A stretch of DNA of 64,000 nt from Myxocyprinus asiaticus (Eukaryota; Chordata; Actinopteri; Cypriniformes; Catostomidae). The stretch is from the NCBI RefSeq assembly GCF_019703515.2, contig NC_059349.1, positions 25,144,744 to 25,208,743 on the forward strand, written 5' to 3'. How positions within the stretch are numbered: position 1 is the first letter of the stretch; the number at the start of each line of letters is the position of its first letter. The position numbers and the translations under genes were made by a program. Below are positions 23,301 to 36,147 of the stretch, piece by piece. The notes beneath the pieces are model-generated. The model was not told where the DNA came from. It worked only from the letters and a program-made list of their open reading frames with translations, and ran no database searches.

Positions 23301-23435
23301 GTGAAGTTCAACTGATCATCGATATTAAATACATATTTATACATTAAAAATGGTTTATAAATTACGTAACCATGTAGTAAAATCTATTTTTGGATAATCC
23401 AGTGAATTAAATACTTTTTAAAAAAGAAAGTTACT

Positions 23436-23755
23436 AAATCTCATTTGATTATTTTCTCTTTTTATTTGAAACTTGATGGACATACACAAAAATTAATTAC
23501 ATGAATAATATTATTTAATAACAAATTAATAAGTCTGGAATCAGAGACAAAATAGCTGGTTCACATGCATGTATAACACTTGAGGTAAAAAAAAAAAAAA
23601 GACTCTTTTAATTTGGAACTTAATGGAGACAACAGTTTAAAAAAAATTATTAGATTAATAATATTATTAATTATATTATTAATAACAAATCAATAAGTCT
23701 GGAATTAGTGCCAAAACAGCTGGTTCACATGTAACACTTGAGGTAAAAACAAAGA
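23436..23755 (+). repeat. Diverged tandem duplication of about 155 bp
   Basis: Bases 23436-23595 and 23600-23755 share AACTTGATGGA/AACTTAATGGA, AATAAGTCTGGAAT, and AGCTGGTTCACATG...TAACACTTGAGGTAAAAA in the same order. The A runs at each copy's end differ in length. Confidence 0.75.
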
Positions 23756-25839
23756 CACTCAAATAGTAAAATTAATGTAAATTAAACAAATAATAAAAAA
23801 TCCAGATATAATATCTGATTGGATGAGCCATGTCTGAAGTCATCATAAAATAGCCGATATATGCAGACCTCTGACTGTACATAAGTTGGATTGCAACCAT
23901 AAACAATGTAAACTCTGCTTTGCATTGTGTCTAACAAAACCCCTTAATAACAAGTTCTTACTCTGCTTGAATTTAATTGCATTTATCCATATTTCTTCCT
24001 TCCCTCCACATGCAAATAAAATAATTCAGTCCTGCTTAATGTATGTATTGTAGCATGGATATGTCTAACACGGTATGAATGGTATGGAAAAATCTTTAAC
24101 GGTTGACACATTTCTGCTGTTGCATGGCACAGTCTTTGTTTCCTAAATCAGAATTAGTAATAAATTTGATACAACTTGTTTTGTTAAGGTAAAGGAAACC
24201 AACGGCAGCTTGTTTCACCAACATATGCTTGCCTGTTCCACCATATTGCTGTCCATATTGAGCATTGTTCTTTAAATCCCTGTATTGCTTTAGTGTACAA
24301 TTGGCAAGGATATCTGTGAATGACTGTATGACCAGAGGGAGTTGAGATTAAGGTAGTCTTAAACCTTCTCAGGAAAATGTAATGAAACTGGCCATTCTCT
24401 CAGGGTGGCCTCTAAGGGCTGTCCTTAATCTCTCTATTACAAGAAAAACTTTTTTGAAGGCACATTGTCATTCTCAAGGAAAACATATGTCTGGTAACCG
24501 TTCAAGGTTACTGCTCTAAATATTTATCAGCAAAACTGTATAATCTATTATGCAAATCACTTACAGATATTTTTCAGGGCAACGCTACCACTACCATGGA
24601 AACCAACACTTGTTTTGTGGCATCGGTTTTATGACTATTTGTGAACTGTGTATTACCTGTCCTCCTGAATTATATCCGAAACCTGCCACGTATTGGTTTA
24701 TATCTATGTACTATAATGAAATTAGTTTGTCAGTGTGATTTTTAGTGAATAACGCTTTAAATTTCGGTATGTTCTTCACACAAAGTTATCCCATAAAGCT
24801 CCTTTTTATTCCTGGTACCATACAAGCTATTTGTGCTGCACATAAGGGAGACTGGGGCTAGTTGTCACATGGAAAAGTTGTAACAAGGACTATCTCTCAG
24901 TAACTTTAATTTTGATTCAAGCTGCACAGATGCTTGTTTTCTATAGCAGTGGCCATCTATGTTAGTTTTAAACACTTCAATTATTTTATAAATTCTATGA
25001 AATTTCATTATTGTCATTTTTTTTAATAACTGTCGAATAAACAAGTGAACTCAATAAAACCACATGGGATACATTACAGCAAGGAAACAGGTTTCATTAT
25101 AGTATGATGGTACTAGTGACAACATGACCCTGCTATTGGGGGCATTAAGTGTATTTTTTTTTCCATCTGCGGTAACATAGTAAATATTCTCTCTCTTTTT
25201 TTTTTAGTCAAGACTTCAAGATAATTGATTTTCAAAAAGAACCCTATCCTGAGAAATATCCACAGACTCCCTTATATGGACATGTTTCCCCATATGGACA
25301 TGTTTACTGCTGTTGTTCCTTTAGCATATATAACAAAACACCTTTATTGCCACTTTCATTTGAATACAGCCTTTTCAAAATACCACAAATTTGATTGGAT
25401 TTATGGAATTGTGTTGTTGTGTTGTGCCAACCACACACTTCATTATAAGAGAGGTCAATGATGGATTCAGATCACTGAGGATATTTATTTAGTTGCAACA
25501 AGACAAATTTACTGCAAATACAGCGCAGCTCGTGTTCAACTGTATGCGAGAGGCATTATCAGATGATAAGCTCAGCTGATAGTGTGGGAGATGGAATAGG
25601 TGTAGGTGAGTTGTAGTGTAACCTGTTGAGGCATCTCTATAATGAAGTTATTATTTTCCTTCTCGATATGTAGTGAAGTGGGCAGAACCGTTGTGTGAAA
25701 TAGAGGCCTGGCTCTAAGTGGGTTGCATTTGAGGGTGGGTATGTAGGGGTTAGGTCACCACCACAAGGACGGGGAGGTCGCAGAAGCATGGTGCTGCCTC
25801 ATGACAGATGTGGCCAATGACAGGCCTGGATTTTAGACG
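23756..25839. other. Non-coding
   Basis: No gene recognised. AT-rich with a few T/A homopolymers (for example before 25206). Short frames such as 24550-24738 and 25225-25461 have no domain or repeat support. Confidence 0.5.
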
Positions 25840-25885
25840 TTAAAAGAATAGTTCACCAAAAAAAAAAAAATAAAAAAATAATAAT

Positions 25886-25890
<5 letters not shown>

Positions 25891-25956
<66 letters not shown>
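25891..25956. repeat. (TA)n microsatellite
   Basis: Uninterrupted TA dinucleotides over about 66 bp, preceded by an (AAT)n stretch. The last TA is the target dinucleotide of the adjoining Tc1 MITE. Confidence 0.97.
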
Positions 25957-25959
<3 letters not shown>

Positions 25960-26480
25960 TACCGGTCAAAAGTTTTGAAACACACTCATTCTTTATTATA
26001 ATTTTTTTCTTCACATTTTAGAATAATAGTAAAGTCATCAAAACTATGGAATAACATAAATGGAACTATGGGAATTATGTTGTGACTAAACAACCCCCCC
26101 CCCCTCCCCTTTGAAAATCAAAGTCACCCTTTGCCTAGAATTTGCAGACATGTACTCTTGACATTTTCTCAACCAACTTCTTGAGATATCACCCTGGGAT
26201 GCTTTTTAAACAGTATTGAAGGAGTTCCTATCTGTGTTGGGCACTTATTGGCTGCTTTTCTTTATTATTTGGTCCAAGTCATCAATTTCAAAAACTTTTT
26301 TTATTTAAATTTTTTTTTTTACATTTTAGTTTTATAATGAAATAAATTAATATGGTGGCACAATTATATTTTTGTCTACAAAACTAATTTCAAACATTTA
26401 AGCATACGCCTTCAGATCAAAAGATTTTTAAGATCATGAGAAACATTTCAGTCAAGTGTTTCAAAAGTTTTGACTGGTAG
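25957..26480. mobile_element. Tc1/mariner-type MITE
   Basis: CACTACCGGTCAAAAGTTTT at the left and AAAAGTTTTGACTGGTAG at the right are inverted repeats, flanked by TA (25955-25956 and 26481-26482). The interior keeps short non-coding remnants only. It depended on a transposase from a full Tc1 relative. Confidence 0.85.
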
Positions 26481-26893
26481 TATATATATATATATATATA
26501 ATATTTTTATTATATTTATTTATTTATTTTTCAGCATTTACCCTCATGTTGTTCCGAACCCGTATGATTTTGTTTTCTTCCGAGGAACACAAAAGGAGTT
26601 GGCAGAATGTTTGCCTAATTCACCATTTACTTTTATTTTATGGAAAAAAAATGCAATGACAATGAATGTTGACTGAGACTAACATATTGCCTGATTCATT
26701 TTCGGGTGGACTGTACCTTTAAAGGAAGTGGTTGGCTTCATGTTCACTAACCTCTTTCAAACAATAGGATTTAGAAATTTGGAACTAAAAGAAGTTTATT
26801 CCAGAGGGAGTATTCTCACTCAGACATGTTTGCTGACCAATTCTTTTAATGACTAAAAGACAGGCCTGTCATTGGCTGTGGTGTCCTCGTGAC

Positions 26894-29042
26894 CAGAGGT
26901 GTACAAAGTACTTGAGTACAGTTTTTGAATATTTCTACTTTACTTGAGTATAAATTTTTCTGATAACTTTCATTTTTTCTTTACTTCAATATGAAGAGAA
27001 TACTTTTACTTCGATACATATCTCCAGACCCCTTCATTACTTTCGCGACTTAACACTGCAAAAAATAAAACAGTTGCAACAACATAATCACAAGGGAAGT
27101 CTGCATGTTCTTTCAAAAAGTTCCAATAACCTAGGATTGGCCACATTATGCCGACTCACTGACAAGCGGCATCTCCTATCAGATATTTTTGCATTGGCTC
27201 CTGTGTGTTTACCTTCCCTTGTGGCCATTTAAACGGAATACTTGTACTTTTACTTAATTACATTTCCAAAGAAAATATAGTACTTTTTACTCCTTACAAT
27301 TTTAATTCAACTTGAAAAGTACTCATTACATTTTTGCAGATAATTTTCTTTCATCTTACTGGACTGATGCAGCCTTTTCACTGCATCAGACAGATGACAG
27401 ACCAGAGGTTAGTCATTTCAAATGGTTTGTCACTCACTGAGGAGTACGCTTGAATATGCGGATACGCTGAAATATTTGTGCGACTATACCATATGTGACC
27501 GACTGACTGAATGTGATGCATTCATTCAAAACTATGAGCACGAAGTGAGAAACACTGATGGTTTTTGTCCTAAACTTTATTCTGAACGCCTGCTACTGGT
27601 ACAGATTATACAGTTAAGAAGTCAAAAATGATCATTCATGTTGCAAATATATAATGTATTTAAGAACAAAAGGCTTTTGTAATTAAATGTTTACATGCCA
27701 TTTATTTCTACACTTGCCTTCATATTTAAACCATATCTCTGAATTTCTACTTCCTATTTGCTGAATTAATATTGTTGTTCATTATTCATTATAATAATAA
27801 CTATAAAACCAGCAATGATAATGATGGTAATAATGATAATAAAAAGAATGGAATCTGAATAAATATTAATTATGAATTTAATGGAATTCATCCATCTGCT
27901 CAACAGCAAGGTTTGGTAGCAAAACTCAGAAAACAATTCACAAAACCAACAACATTACTAACTTTCTTAACTTCATTTGAATTTTTTAAAATCTTTCTCA
28001 ATCTATGTCTCAAGGGGCTGGGTTTATTGCAATTCATGAGTGCCTTCTCCCATGCAACTTACACTGCGTGACTCTGGCAATGCTTTTGCAAAATAAAATT
28101 ATGTGGTTCATTAAATGTCTCAGGGCAGTTCCGAAGTGAAATGTCCACTGTGTGGCGCTAAAAGCGAGTGAAATGTTCTCTCAAACAGATGAGGTATTTA
28201 AGGTTAATGTTCTATCAAGATTTAAATCAACAAAACCTACCACCCTATACTAAACCTTAAACCTAAACCTAACCGATAGTGTCAGAAAAAGCAAATGTGA
28301 GATGAAAAACACAATTGCATTATTTTGTGGTGCTTCTATGACACTTTCGGCTCACGTGTCGACTCGCGTGCACTTCAGGACTTGTACCCCGGTCCTTTCT
28401 ATCGCATATGCAACACGCTATCAGCTGACCTACCGTGCAATTTGATCACACTTAAACAACCTTGTAAATGTAGTTGGTTATGTAATGCAAACGTTAAAAT
28501 GAGTCATGTGCTATAGTAAATGTGTTTATATGTCATATGATTGCATTGTGTGAGGAACAGAGCGAAAAGTGTTTATGAACTGTTAATCTACCGATTAACT
28601 TGTGATTTGAATGAAAGGGGATAAAAGTAATTGTTGTTTTAGTGCCTCTAGTGTTCATTTCACCAGGAAATCGCCATGTTACGTACAACAGGCCACATAA
28701 AAATCATTTTGCAAAAATGTAGGTTTTTTAACATGATTCTATGACCAGGTTGCAAATACCACTGGGGTAAAAAAATATGACGTCAGAGACAGTAAAAAGG
28801 CAACTTAAAAAACCAATCGAATTTAACAACATCCTCTCTCACACAATCTCCTCTCTTTATTTCATTCTAGCTAGAAAAACAGTTACTTTTTTAATACTTA
28901 AGTACAATTTAATGTGAATACTTTTTTACTTTCACTCAAGTATGTTTTTGACTAGATACTTGGACTTTTAATGGAGTAAAATCTTCACTCATTATCCATG
29001 CATTTACTTAAGTATAATTTCTGAGTACTTTTTACACCCCTG
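26894..29042. mobile_element. hAT-type non-autonomous element
   Basis: Ends CAGAGGTGTACAAAGTACTT and AGTACTTTTTACACCCCTG are inverted repeats with the CAGNGGTG signature of hAT. The flanks CTCGTGAC (26886-26893) and CTTGTGGC (29043-29050) form an 8-bp duplication with two differences. Of the 2.15 kb no part gives a recognisable hAT transposase; the frame at 27422-27631 (68 residues, EYADTLKYLCDYTICDRL) is unrecognised. Subterminal repeats of ACTTNAGTA occur at both ends. Confidence 0.8.
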
Positions 29043-29050
29043 CTTGTGGC

Positions 29051-29939
29051 AATACCGGAGGCACCTTGCGTCAGCAGCATGGGAGACACAGGTTCGGATC
29101 CCACGTTGAAACAAGTTTTCGCATTCACATAATCAGTGGCGAGCACGATTCAGAGGTTGCATTTTTCACCCTAAAATATCATTACATTTTAACTCCACTA
29201 ATGGTTAACAAATCGCTTCACAACGACACTTACCGCTTTGGCCACTGGGGGCAGTGTTTCGAATTTCGGTAAGAACAGAGGATTTTAGCTAAGAAAAGTC
29301 AACCTACTGTTTTCCGATTTCACTCTGATGCAACTGTAATTAAAGGGTCTGGAGAAATGTATCAAAGTATTAATTTTCTCACCAAAATGAAGTAAACATG
29401 CCTGCATCTCAATGATAGTGATGTACGATTCTAGAAATAATTGTTTGAGTAGAATCTTTTGATCAGTTTGATTCTTTTGAATTGGTCAAATCAGTTAAAA
29501 AAGCAGAAGGATAGATTCGTTTAGCAAATAGATTTGCAAATCTGAATCAAAATCACGAGGGGGGACCCGAACAGCGTTGTGCCTCTACTTCAGAATCTAA
29601 AGAGCAGAGACTGTTCTTGTAAGTTTTAATCTAATTTTGGCTATCGATACATTTTTGTTTTAAACATTTTGAGCATTGTCAAATACTGGGGCTGTGTCAA
29701 AATGGTAATCCTCCGAGTCTCATTTGCTGTTAATAAGATTAGGTTTAGGGTTAGTTTTAATGGTAGGGTTAAGATAAGGGTTCGGTTTATGGGTAGAGGT
29801 ATGTGTAGGGTTTCTGTGGGACTCCAAATAAACACAAAAAAACATAGTGTTTGAACGTTGCATGCGACTCTTGTGAGACTTTAGGCAACCAGTTTACCTT
29901 CTAGACATAACCAAATACTGGTTAAAACAAGGGTTTTTC
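29051..29939. other. Non-coding, repeat-like
   Basis: A tRNA B-box-like GGTTCGGATCC occurs at 29092-29102, possibly from an old SINE, but no A box at the right spacing is convincing. No gene recognised. Confidence 0.4.
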
Positions 29940-30140
29940 TGGGTGGTAGAATGTTGCTATGCAGTTGCTAATCTATTCTCAGTACTTTTTAGCACATTGA
30001 TATGTGGTTGCTAGGGTGTTCAGGGTGGTTTCCCGGGGCATTGTTACGCACTTGCCAATGTGCTCTGTGTTTTTGTTTTTAGCGCATTGCTATGCAGTTG
30101 CTAGGGTGTTCTGGGTGGTTGCCAGGTGGTTACTGGCCCA
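29940..30140. repeat. Minisatellite, GTTGCTAGGGTGTTC type
   Basis: Three to four diverged copies of a unit of about 30-80 bp with GTTGCTATGCAGTTGCTA, GTTGCTAGGGTGTTC and GGGTGGTT, at 29950, 30008-30034 and 30085-30125. Confidence 0.75.
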
Positions 30141-31097
30141 AGTCGGGTCCCTCTTTTAATGTTCTGTTGTGTTGTGAAATCTTTCAGCTGTTTTTTATTG
30201 AGCAGTCATAACATTACAAGACTATCATATGTCAAATCCACATACATTCTACTCATAAACAATATCAAGAGTATTTAGCTTGTGCTGTCGCTTAATTCAT
30301 TTAGTTTACTTTATGTTGTGTTGTGCACCAGGTGGCCACTGTAGTAGGACATTCTCTAACTCACTGAATCGATCTGAAAAGGTCTTTCAGTGGGTTTGGG
30401 GGTTTTCAAACTTTTTTATGTCAGTGACCCCCTAAATATGATGATCCCTTTGTGAAGGACCCCCTTTCTAACTTATAAAGGCAATATAAAGGAAAACACT
30501 GTCAATATAAAAAATTATTGCGGTTAATCTCATGATTAGTCTTTAGAAATCAGAATGAATACAGTATGTTAAGCAGCACCATTAATGTCAAATTTGGAAA
30601 TTTTTTAACTTTATTACTTTTTAAATATATATATATATATATTTTACACTTCTTTACAATTTTCCATGGACCCCCTAGTTTATTTTGCAATACTGACTGG
30701 CTGACTGTACATTATCCTGCTTCTTACACAAGTACCTGCATGAAAATGAAATGAAATGTTGATTTGCATTAAAATTATGTTATTATGTAAGAATATAGAA
30801 ATCACAAAGTCTCTAGAAACAGCTGAATTTCACTTCCGGTTTGCAACGGTCTGACTGCTCATTATCCCACTTATCACAAGACTACTTTCCAAATAAATAG
30901 ATAAATGGACATAAAATATTGATTTAAGTTGAAATCAGTGTTCAAATTGAGGGGGGTTTCCTTGCAGTGATTAGGACACAGTGAAGTTCAGGGAGTTGAG
31001 ATAAAGGTTAGATTTTAATATTACCATGATAATGTTGTATTAACCATGTTTTTAGGCAGAAGCCATAGTTTTAATGCAATTCCCCATACGGTGTTAC
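30141..31097. other. Non-coding
   Basis: No gene recognised. Near 30400-30480 the GACCCCC text (TCAGTGACCCCCTAAATATG) looks like an end of a dispersed DNA element, and (TA)n occurs near 30627-30641. Confidence 0.45.
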
Positions 31098-31106
31098 TAC
31101 TGTAAT

Positions 31107-31306
31107 TCTTTTTTTTTTTTTTTATGCATTTGGCAGACACTTTTATCCAAAGCGACTTACAGTGTACTTATTACAGGGACAATACCCCCGGAGCAACCTG
31201 GAGTTAAGTGCCATGCTCAAGGACACAATGGTGGTGGTTGTGGGGATCGAACCAGCAACCTGATTACCAGTTAACTGCTTTAGCCCGCTACGCCACCACC
31301 ACTCCG
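31107..31306 (-). mobile_element. tRNA-derived SINE (V-SINE/HAmo-like)
   Basis: On the minus strand the head GGAGTGGTGGTGGCGTAG carries an A-box-like TAGCGGGCTAAAGC and a B-box GGTTCGATCC at tRNA-like spacing. The body follows, then the tail TAAGTCGCTTTGGATAAAAG...CCAAATGCAT and a poly-A (poly-T on plus, from 31109). The perfect 9-bp flanking duplication TACTGTAAT lies at 31098-31106 and 31307-31315. The copy is 200 bp and looks full length; LINE machinery in trans would have moved it. Confidence 0.9.
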
Positions 31307-31315
31307 TACTGTAAT

Positions 31316-33850
31316 GTGGTGTTAATATAGTAATCATGTTTAACTTTTTGGTTACTATTAATTTTCTACAAAATATCATAGCGAGACTATGGTACTGTAG
31401 TAAAACCATGGTTGAATTTTGAAAGGGAAGGTTAGGTTTAAGGGTAGGGGCTGGTGTAGGGTGTCTGTGGGACTCTAAATAAATACAATAAACACACTGC
31501 AGTGATAGCCCTATACTGTATTTTAGTACACTATTTGCACTTAGTGCAAAGAAGATGCTTTTTGTTGCTATTTACACTTACACAAATAGCTGCTGCCATA
31601 TCTTTGTTCATTTATTATGCTGTGACCATGAGCGGCCCTCTCTCAATATCTTTAAATACACAAGCCATGCTGATAAACGATAGTGAAAACAAAGATAACA
31701 ATTACTTAAGACATATAATAAATTGTACGTTTGAGCTACGTCTTATTTATAGCTCTACCTTACACTATGCATCTCAGCAGTGTACTATGCATGGTGACCA
31801 CCATTTAAATTCTATAAATGAGTCTATTATTGAGCCTAACATCTTACTCTTGTCTTACAGCCCATTAAAATATCACAATGACTCATTTTAATCGATATGT
31901 CAAATTATTCTGTGAATTTTTGGTTGGGATTCTTGGAGGATCATATGTGCGTCTGCTTAGTTCAAAGGGGTTGACAGTCCCGCCAGCATTTTTTCTGCAG
32001 CTCCGAACTCTTTTCTCTCTCACCGCGATACCGTCATCTTTCCCTGGAGTATTGTTATTTGTAACAGTCTGTATCCATCTTCTTCAAGCACTCTTATTTT
32101 CTTATTTCATTGAGTTAAGTTTAGATGTTAAGATTTATTGAAGTGTTACATTGTGATATGTTAGCACGTTAAGCTTTATTGTTTGATGCAAATACATCCA
32201 GAATGTTGCACTTACAGACCTTACAAACAAGCCTAAACCATAAATCTTTTCCAGAGTTAGTACTACTCTTAAATACTCAGAGATTTAGGGTAATTTCAGC
32301 TTGAAACTTGTGCATGCTGTGTACTTCAGCCTTTGAGATCCAATGAGCATTTGACAAACTTGAAAAACTCAGTAACAAAGAGCACGGTATTAAATGTACC
32401 TCTCCAAATTTGGTGTGAACATTGAGATCCCTGTTTATAGTTCAACACAACATGTTTGCCTTTTTAATTATAGACTTTCCCCCAGTACGGCATCTTTACA
32501 AAAGCTTGCGGTATGTGATAAACTCTCAGTTATGGCCTGTTTGACATTTTGGCAAATATTTTAGTACAGTGCGTGTGTAATCTGTAGTAATTAGTGAGGT
32601 TAGAACATGTTCTTTCTTAATAATTGTTAGATTGTTCTACATGTGTTTAGGAGTGAAAAACCCTATTGAAGACATATAAACAATAATATATAGCCTCCCT
32701 GTCTTAGTCCTTCATCCAACAGCCTACATCCTTCACTAGCCCCCACACAGTGTGCCATGTCCTTAACCAATATGTGTTACACACCATAAAGAGAAGTGTG
32801 GCCTTCAGAAAAGTTGCTGTTGTGGTTTGAGCTAACATTGCACACACTCTAGCAAACACTGACAAACCAGTAACATTTCACTGCAAAACTTTGTTTTGTA
32901 CATGTACAGTTTGAGTATGTGATTTGTTTCTTTTGCATGACCAGTCAGGCTGTATGTGTGTGTGCATGTGCAGTATGTGGAGGTGGCACACATGGCATTA
33001 CACTTTAATCACCCACTATAGCTGTAGGAGTGAGTCAGCATCTCCAGTCTCATCAGAGGAAGGATGCATCCTGAGAGCAGCTGACACTCTACCATACACA
33101 ACTCCATAACCATTTACTGCATTTCCTTTCAGCTCCAGTTAGTACTCAGTACACACTGTTCTGCTACTTAGGAAACCAATCTCTGAGTGTCAATATTCAC
33201 AGACCAAAACAACAACAACAACAAAAATTCTTACCTGTGTTAGTGTATTTCCAATGGACCTTTTTCGCAGAGGGTAAAGATGCATTTCTGCCTTATCGGA
33301 AATCTAGCAACCTTTTTGTATTAGATTTTTTAAACCTGAGACCTGAGCATGACTGCTTTGTGCATTTTCCATTTCCTTTTTTGATTTGTAACTAGTAGCA
33401 CCTAATAAATATACCAAAAAATAAATAAATAAATAAATAATAATAATAATCTAGAACAAATAGTTTTCATAAAAATGTATGTCCACATATATGGACATTG
33501 GGACTCAGTTGTGAAATATTAAATAATACCAAGCTATAGACAGTCAGATTTCTTTTTATCAAATTGTTTATTATGTTTCCAGGAGTGTTGGTTATTCATG
33601 TTTTTGAGACGTTACAGACATTACATCAGAAATTAGCATAATTCATTTTGATTCAAAGTAATGGCCTGCATCATCCAATTACTGCCAACGATGTTAAAGT
33701 AATATTATACATTATAAATTCTGAATCTATGTACTGATTACCATTGTCCCATGTCTGCCAAACATGTTGAGTGATCCAAACATCATGTACAGCCTGAAAC
33801 TGAACTTTTGGTTGGATTTTAGGAGTGAATGCACTTGAATGAATGAACGT
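31316..33850. other. Non-coding
   Basis: The longest frame (31502-31891, 129 codons) is rich in Leu/Ile/Tyr with no domain and no splice or conservation argument, so I do not call it. An (AAAT)n stretch lies at 33417-33440. Confidence 0.5.
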
Positions 33851-34000
33851 TACAGTTATAAAGCGCTTTTCTGACACTACACTCAAAGCGCTTTACACAG
33901 TGAACAGGGGATTCTCCTCAACCATCACCACACTTAGCTGCATAGGATGCTCCCTTGTTCTCCATTTAGTGAATGACTTAACCTCCAGTGTGCTGTCGGT
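33851..34000. mobile_element. Dispersed repeat fragment with AAAGCGCTTT motifs
   Basis: ATAAAGCGCTTTTCTGACAC followed by CACTCAAAGCGCTTTACA is a familiar fish LINE-end type sequence. Only about 150 bp remain and no ends can be set. Confidence 0.45.
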
Positions 34001-35850
34001 CTGCACTGGTCTCAGAAAAATGTGCTAAAGTACACATTAGTGTACATTGTGTTTAGCAGTGTGGAGTTTCATGATAAATTGCTCAGATTTTATCGGATGA
34101 AACTAGAGACTCTAATCTTTTGACTCAAACAGGTTTTAATGTAAAAAATTAGGTTTCTTACCAGATGTAGTTTTGTTGGCATTTCGCTGCCATGTTGTTT
34201 TGTCACATGACTCCGTACGTCAAAAATGTAACACTTTACTGACAGCCCAGAGTTTCCTGAACTGAGATCAGTTGGTTTAAATGAATTTAAATGATGCATG
34301 CATATAGCGAAGCCAAAATACACGGGGTAGTTCCAAATACATGGAAAGTCTGTTGGAGCAAATTGCTGAATGAACAAATGGGAACGCAACAATAATATTT
34401 GCAGTGGTTTCACGACTATTGAAGTTTAATCCGCTATACTTTATTTCTAAAAAGGGAAGTTTTCATATCAAAGACTTGCTTTAAAATAAATATACAATTA
34501 GCTTTACGTCACAGTCATGAACTATGATTTGCTACTTGCTAGTCATTTGCAGGTGATATTAGGGGGTGGGACATTCTCAATCTAGAGAGCATTTGATTGG
34601 ACAAACATCTGTGTAGTGCAGGTTAAGTCTGCAATATGTTTTGTCTGTTCTCCTGGAAGATTAAGACTTTTAAATGTATATATCTGCTAGAGGTTATTTT
34701 CAGGGTTTAGAACTACAAAACGATATGGCTTAATAGACATGGGCAAAAACTAACACAAAACTAACTTGGTCTGACTACAAGTGGTCACAAGACAGTGGAA
34801 ACAAAAAACCAATTCACTTGAAACAAGTGTGCTTGCCAAAGTCATATAAAATTAATAAGAACAAAGGCTACCCATCACAAATGCCTGTCAATACTCTTAA
34901 AGCAATTGAGAAGCAAACTGTAAATAAATTATAATTTACAAGGCTGAAATTCATGTGATAAACATCCTTTGAGCCAAGAGTCAGTAGCACTGGTGAATAT
35001 TAATACTCCATTATAGCTTTGCTGTATTGTAATTTGTTGCCATCCGTTGCTGGCACACAGCACAATACCAGCAACAAATCATAAGTATTCCAACATTCAG
35101 ACCACATGTGACCCTGGAGAACCTTATTGTACACAAAATGAAGACTTGACGTACACAAAAAAGAAGCTGCTTTACAGATAGAAGCACCACACAAAGCCAT
35201 CCTACTGCATGGTAGAGTGGAGGCTCTGTGAAAAAGGTCCTATCAACAGCGCTCAACATTTTTGCAAGAAATAATATTTAGACAGTCCCAGAGGGAGCAT
35301 GAGGTCAACACATCAGGAGACAATGGCTGCCTATTTCATCCACGTCACTTCCATTTGCCTAGAATAACATGAAGACAACACTGGCCCTCAGTGAATGAGA
35401 CTCACATCAGAGGCTGTCCTCAAACCTGGCCACTATCCCAACAGGCCAACTCAAGCATGAAAGGTCTAGTCTTTAAAGGCAGGCATTTTCTCATTTATTC
35501 TCATCTCTTGGCAAACTCAAAGCTGTGCCCACCCCCTTTTCTTTTTTCAGCTTTATACTCATTGATATATAAAAAATGTTTGTCTTCGACAAACATTTAA
35601 AGAAATTATTTAACTCATCACAACATAAATGTATCAAACATGGCAAAAGGTATTTGAAATGTAACGGAGACCGATGCCGTTTTTTGTTAAATGAGGTTCC
35701 TGGCAATCAGTGTTTTTTCACCAAACACCAAACACGTTTTTTGCGTACATCTGCACTGTTTGTTATATAAACATGCGCTAGATGGATATCTCTTACGGTT
35801 ACACCATGTCTCGCTGTTTTTTCAGTGTCTCATGCACGAGCGCTATGTTT
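34001..35850. other. Non-coding
   Basis: No gene or bounded element recognised. Frames on opposite strands at 35000-35259 and 35391-35888 overlap each other. Confidence 0.5.
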
Positions 35851-35857
35851 TTATGTC

Positions 35858-36147
35858 TCTAGTTACTGTAATCAAATTACTTTTTTAGTAAAAACAAAAC
35901 AGTAGTGTAATGCATTATATTGGTGGTTTTACTATTAAAGCTATTTGCCCTCTAGTTTGAAAGTGTTTGTTTGGGTTTTACTGTATTTTAGAAAGTACTG
36001 GGAAGTAAAGTAATTAGTAATGTGACAACTTTTCCATTAAAATTTCAATCATGAGTAGTGTAATCTAATAACTATTTTAGAGCAGTAATTAGACAGTTAA
36101 TCTGTACTGTAGTGGATTACTTTTTTAATTAACTTACCAAACACTGT
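35858..36147. mobile_element. Possible partial hAT MITE
   Basis: AGTTACTGTAATCAAATTAC at the left, and GGATTACTTTTTTAATTAAC with CCAAACACTG at the right, resemble the family at 53566-54217. No clear left CAGTG end or 8-bp duplication is visible, so it is a diverged or partial copy. Confidence 0.4.

Larger units (their letters stand above)
25840..26722. mobile_element. TTAA-flanked MITE interrupted by microsatellite and Tc1 MITE
   Basis: TTAA at 25840-25843 is followed by AAGAATAGTTCACC, and the other end reads GGGTGGACTGTACC then TTAA 26719-26722. The subterminal CCCTCATGTTGTTCCGAACC text (about 26541) is shared with the elements at 51699 and 55122. Between the ends lie a TA microsatellite (25891-25956) and a Tc1-type MITE (25957-26480). 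No transposase is encoded. TTAA targets suggest the piggyBac or Kolobok superfamily. Confidence 0.65.

Noticed and set aside
27422..27631. 68-codon frame inside the hAT element as a transposase remnant
   Set aside because: No hAT transposase motif can be read in it; left unassigned inside the element.
29084..29110. tRNA gene or SINE head suggested by GGTTCGGATCC
   Set aside because: No cloverleaf and no A box at the right distance.
31502..31891. 129-codon frame with hydrophobic stretches as a small membrane protein
   Set aside because: AT-rich region, no recognised domain, no supporting splice or start context; chance frame is more likely.
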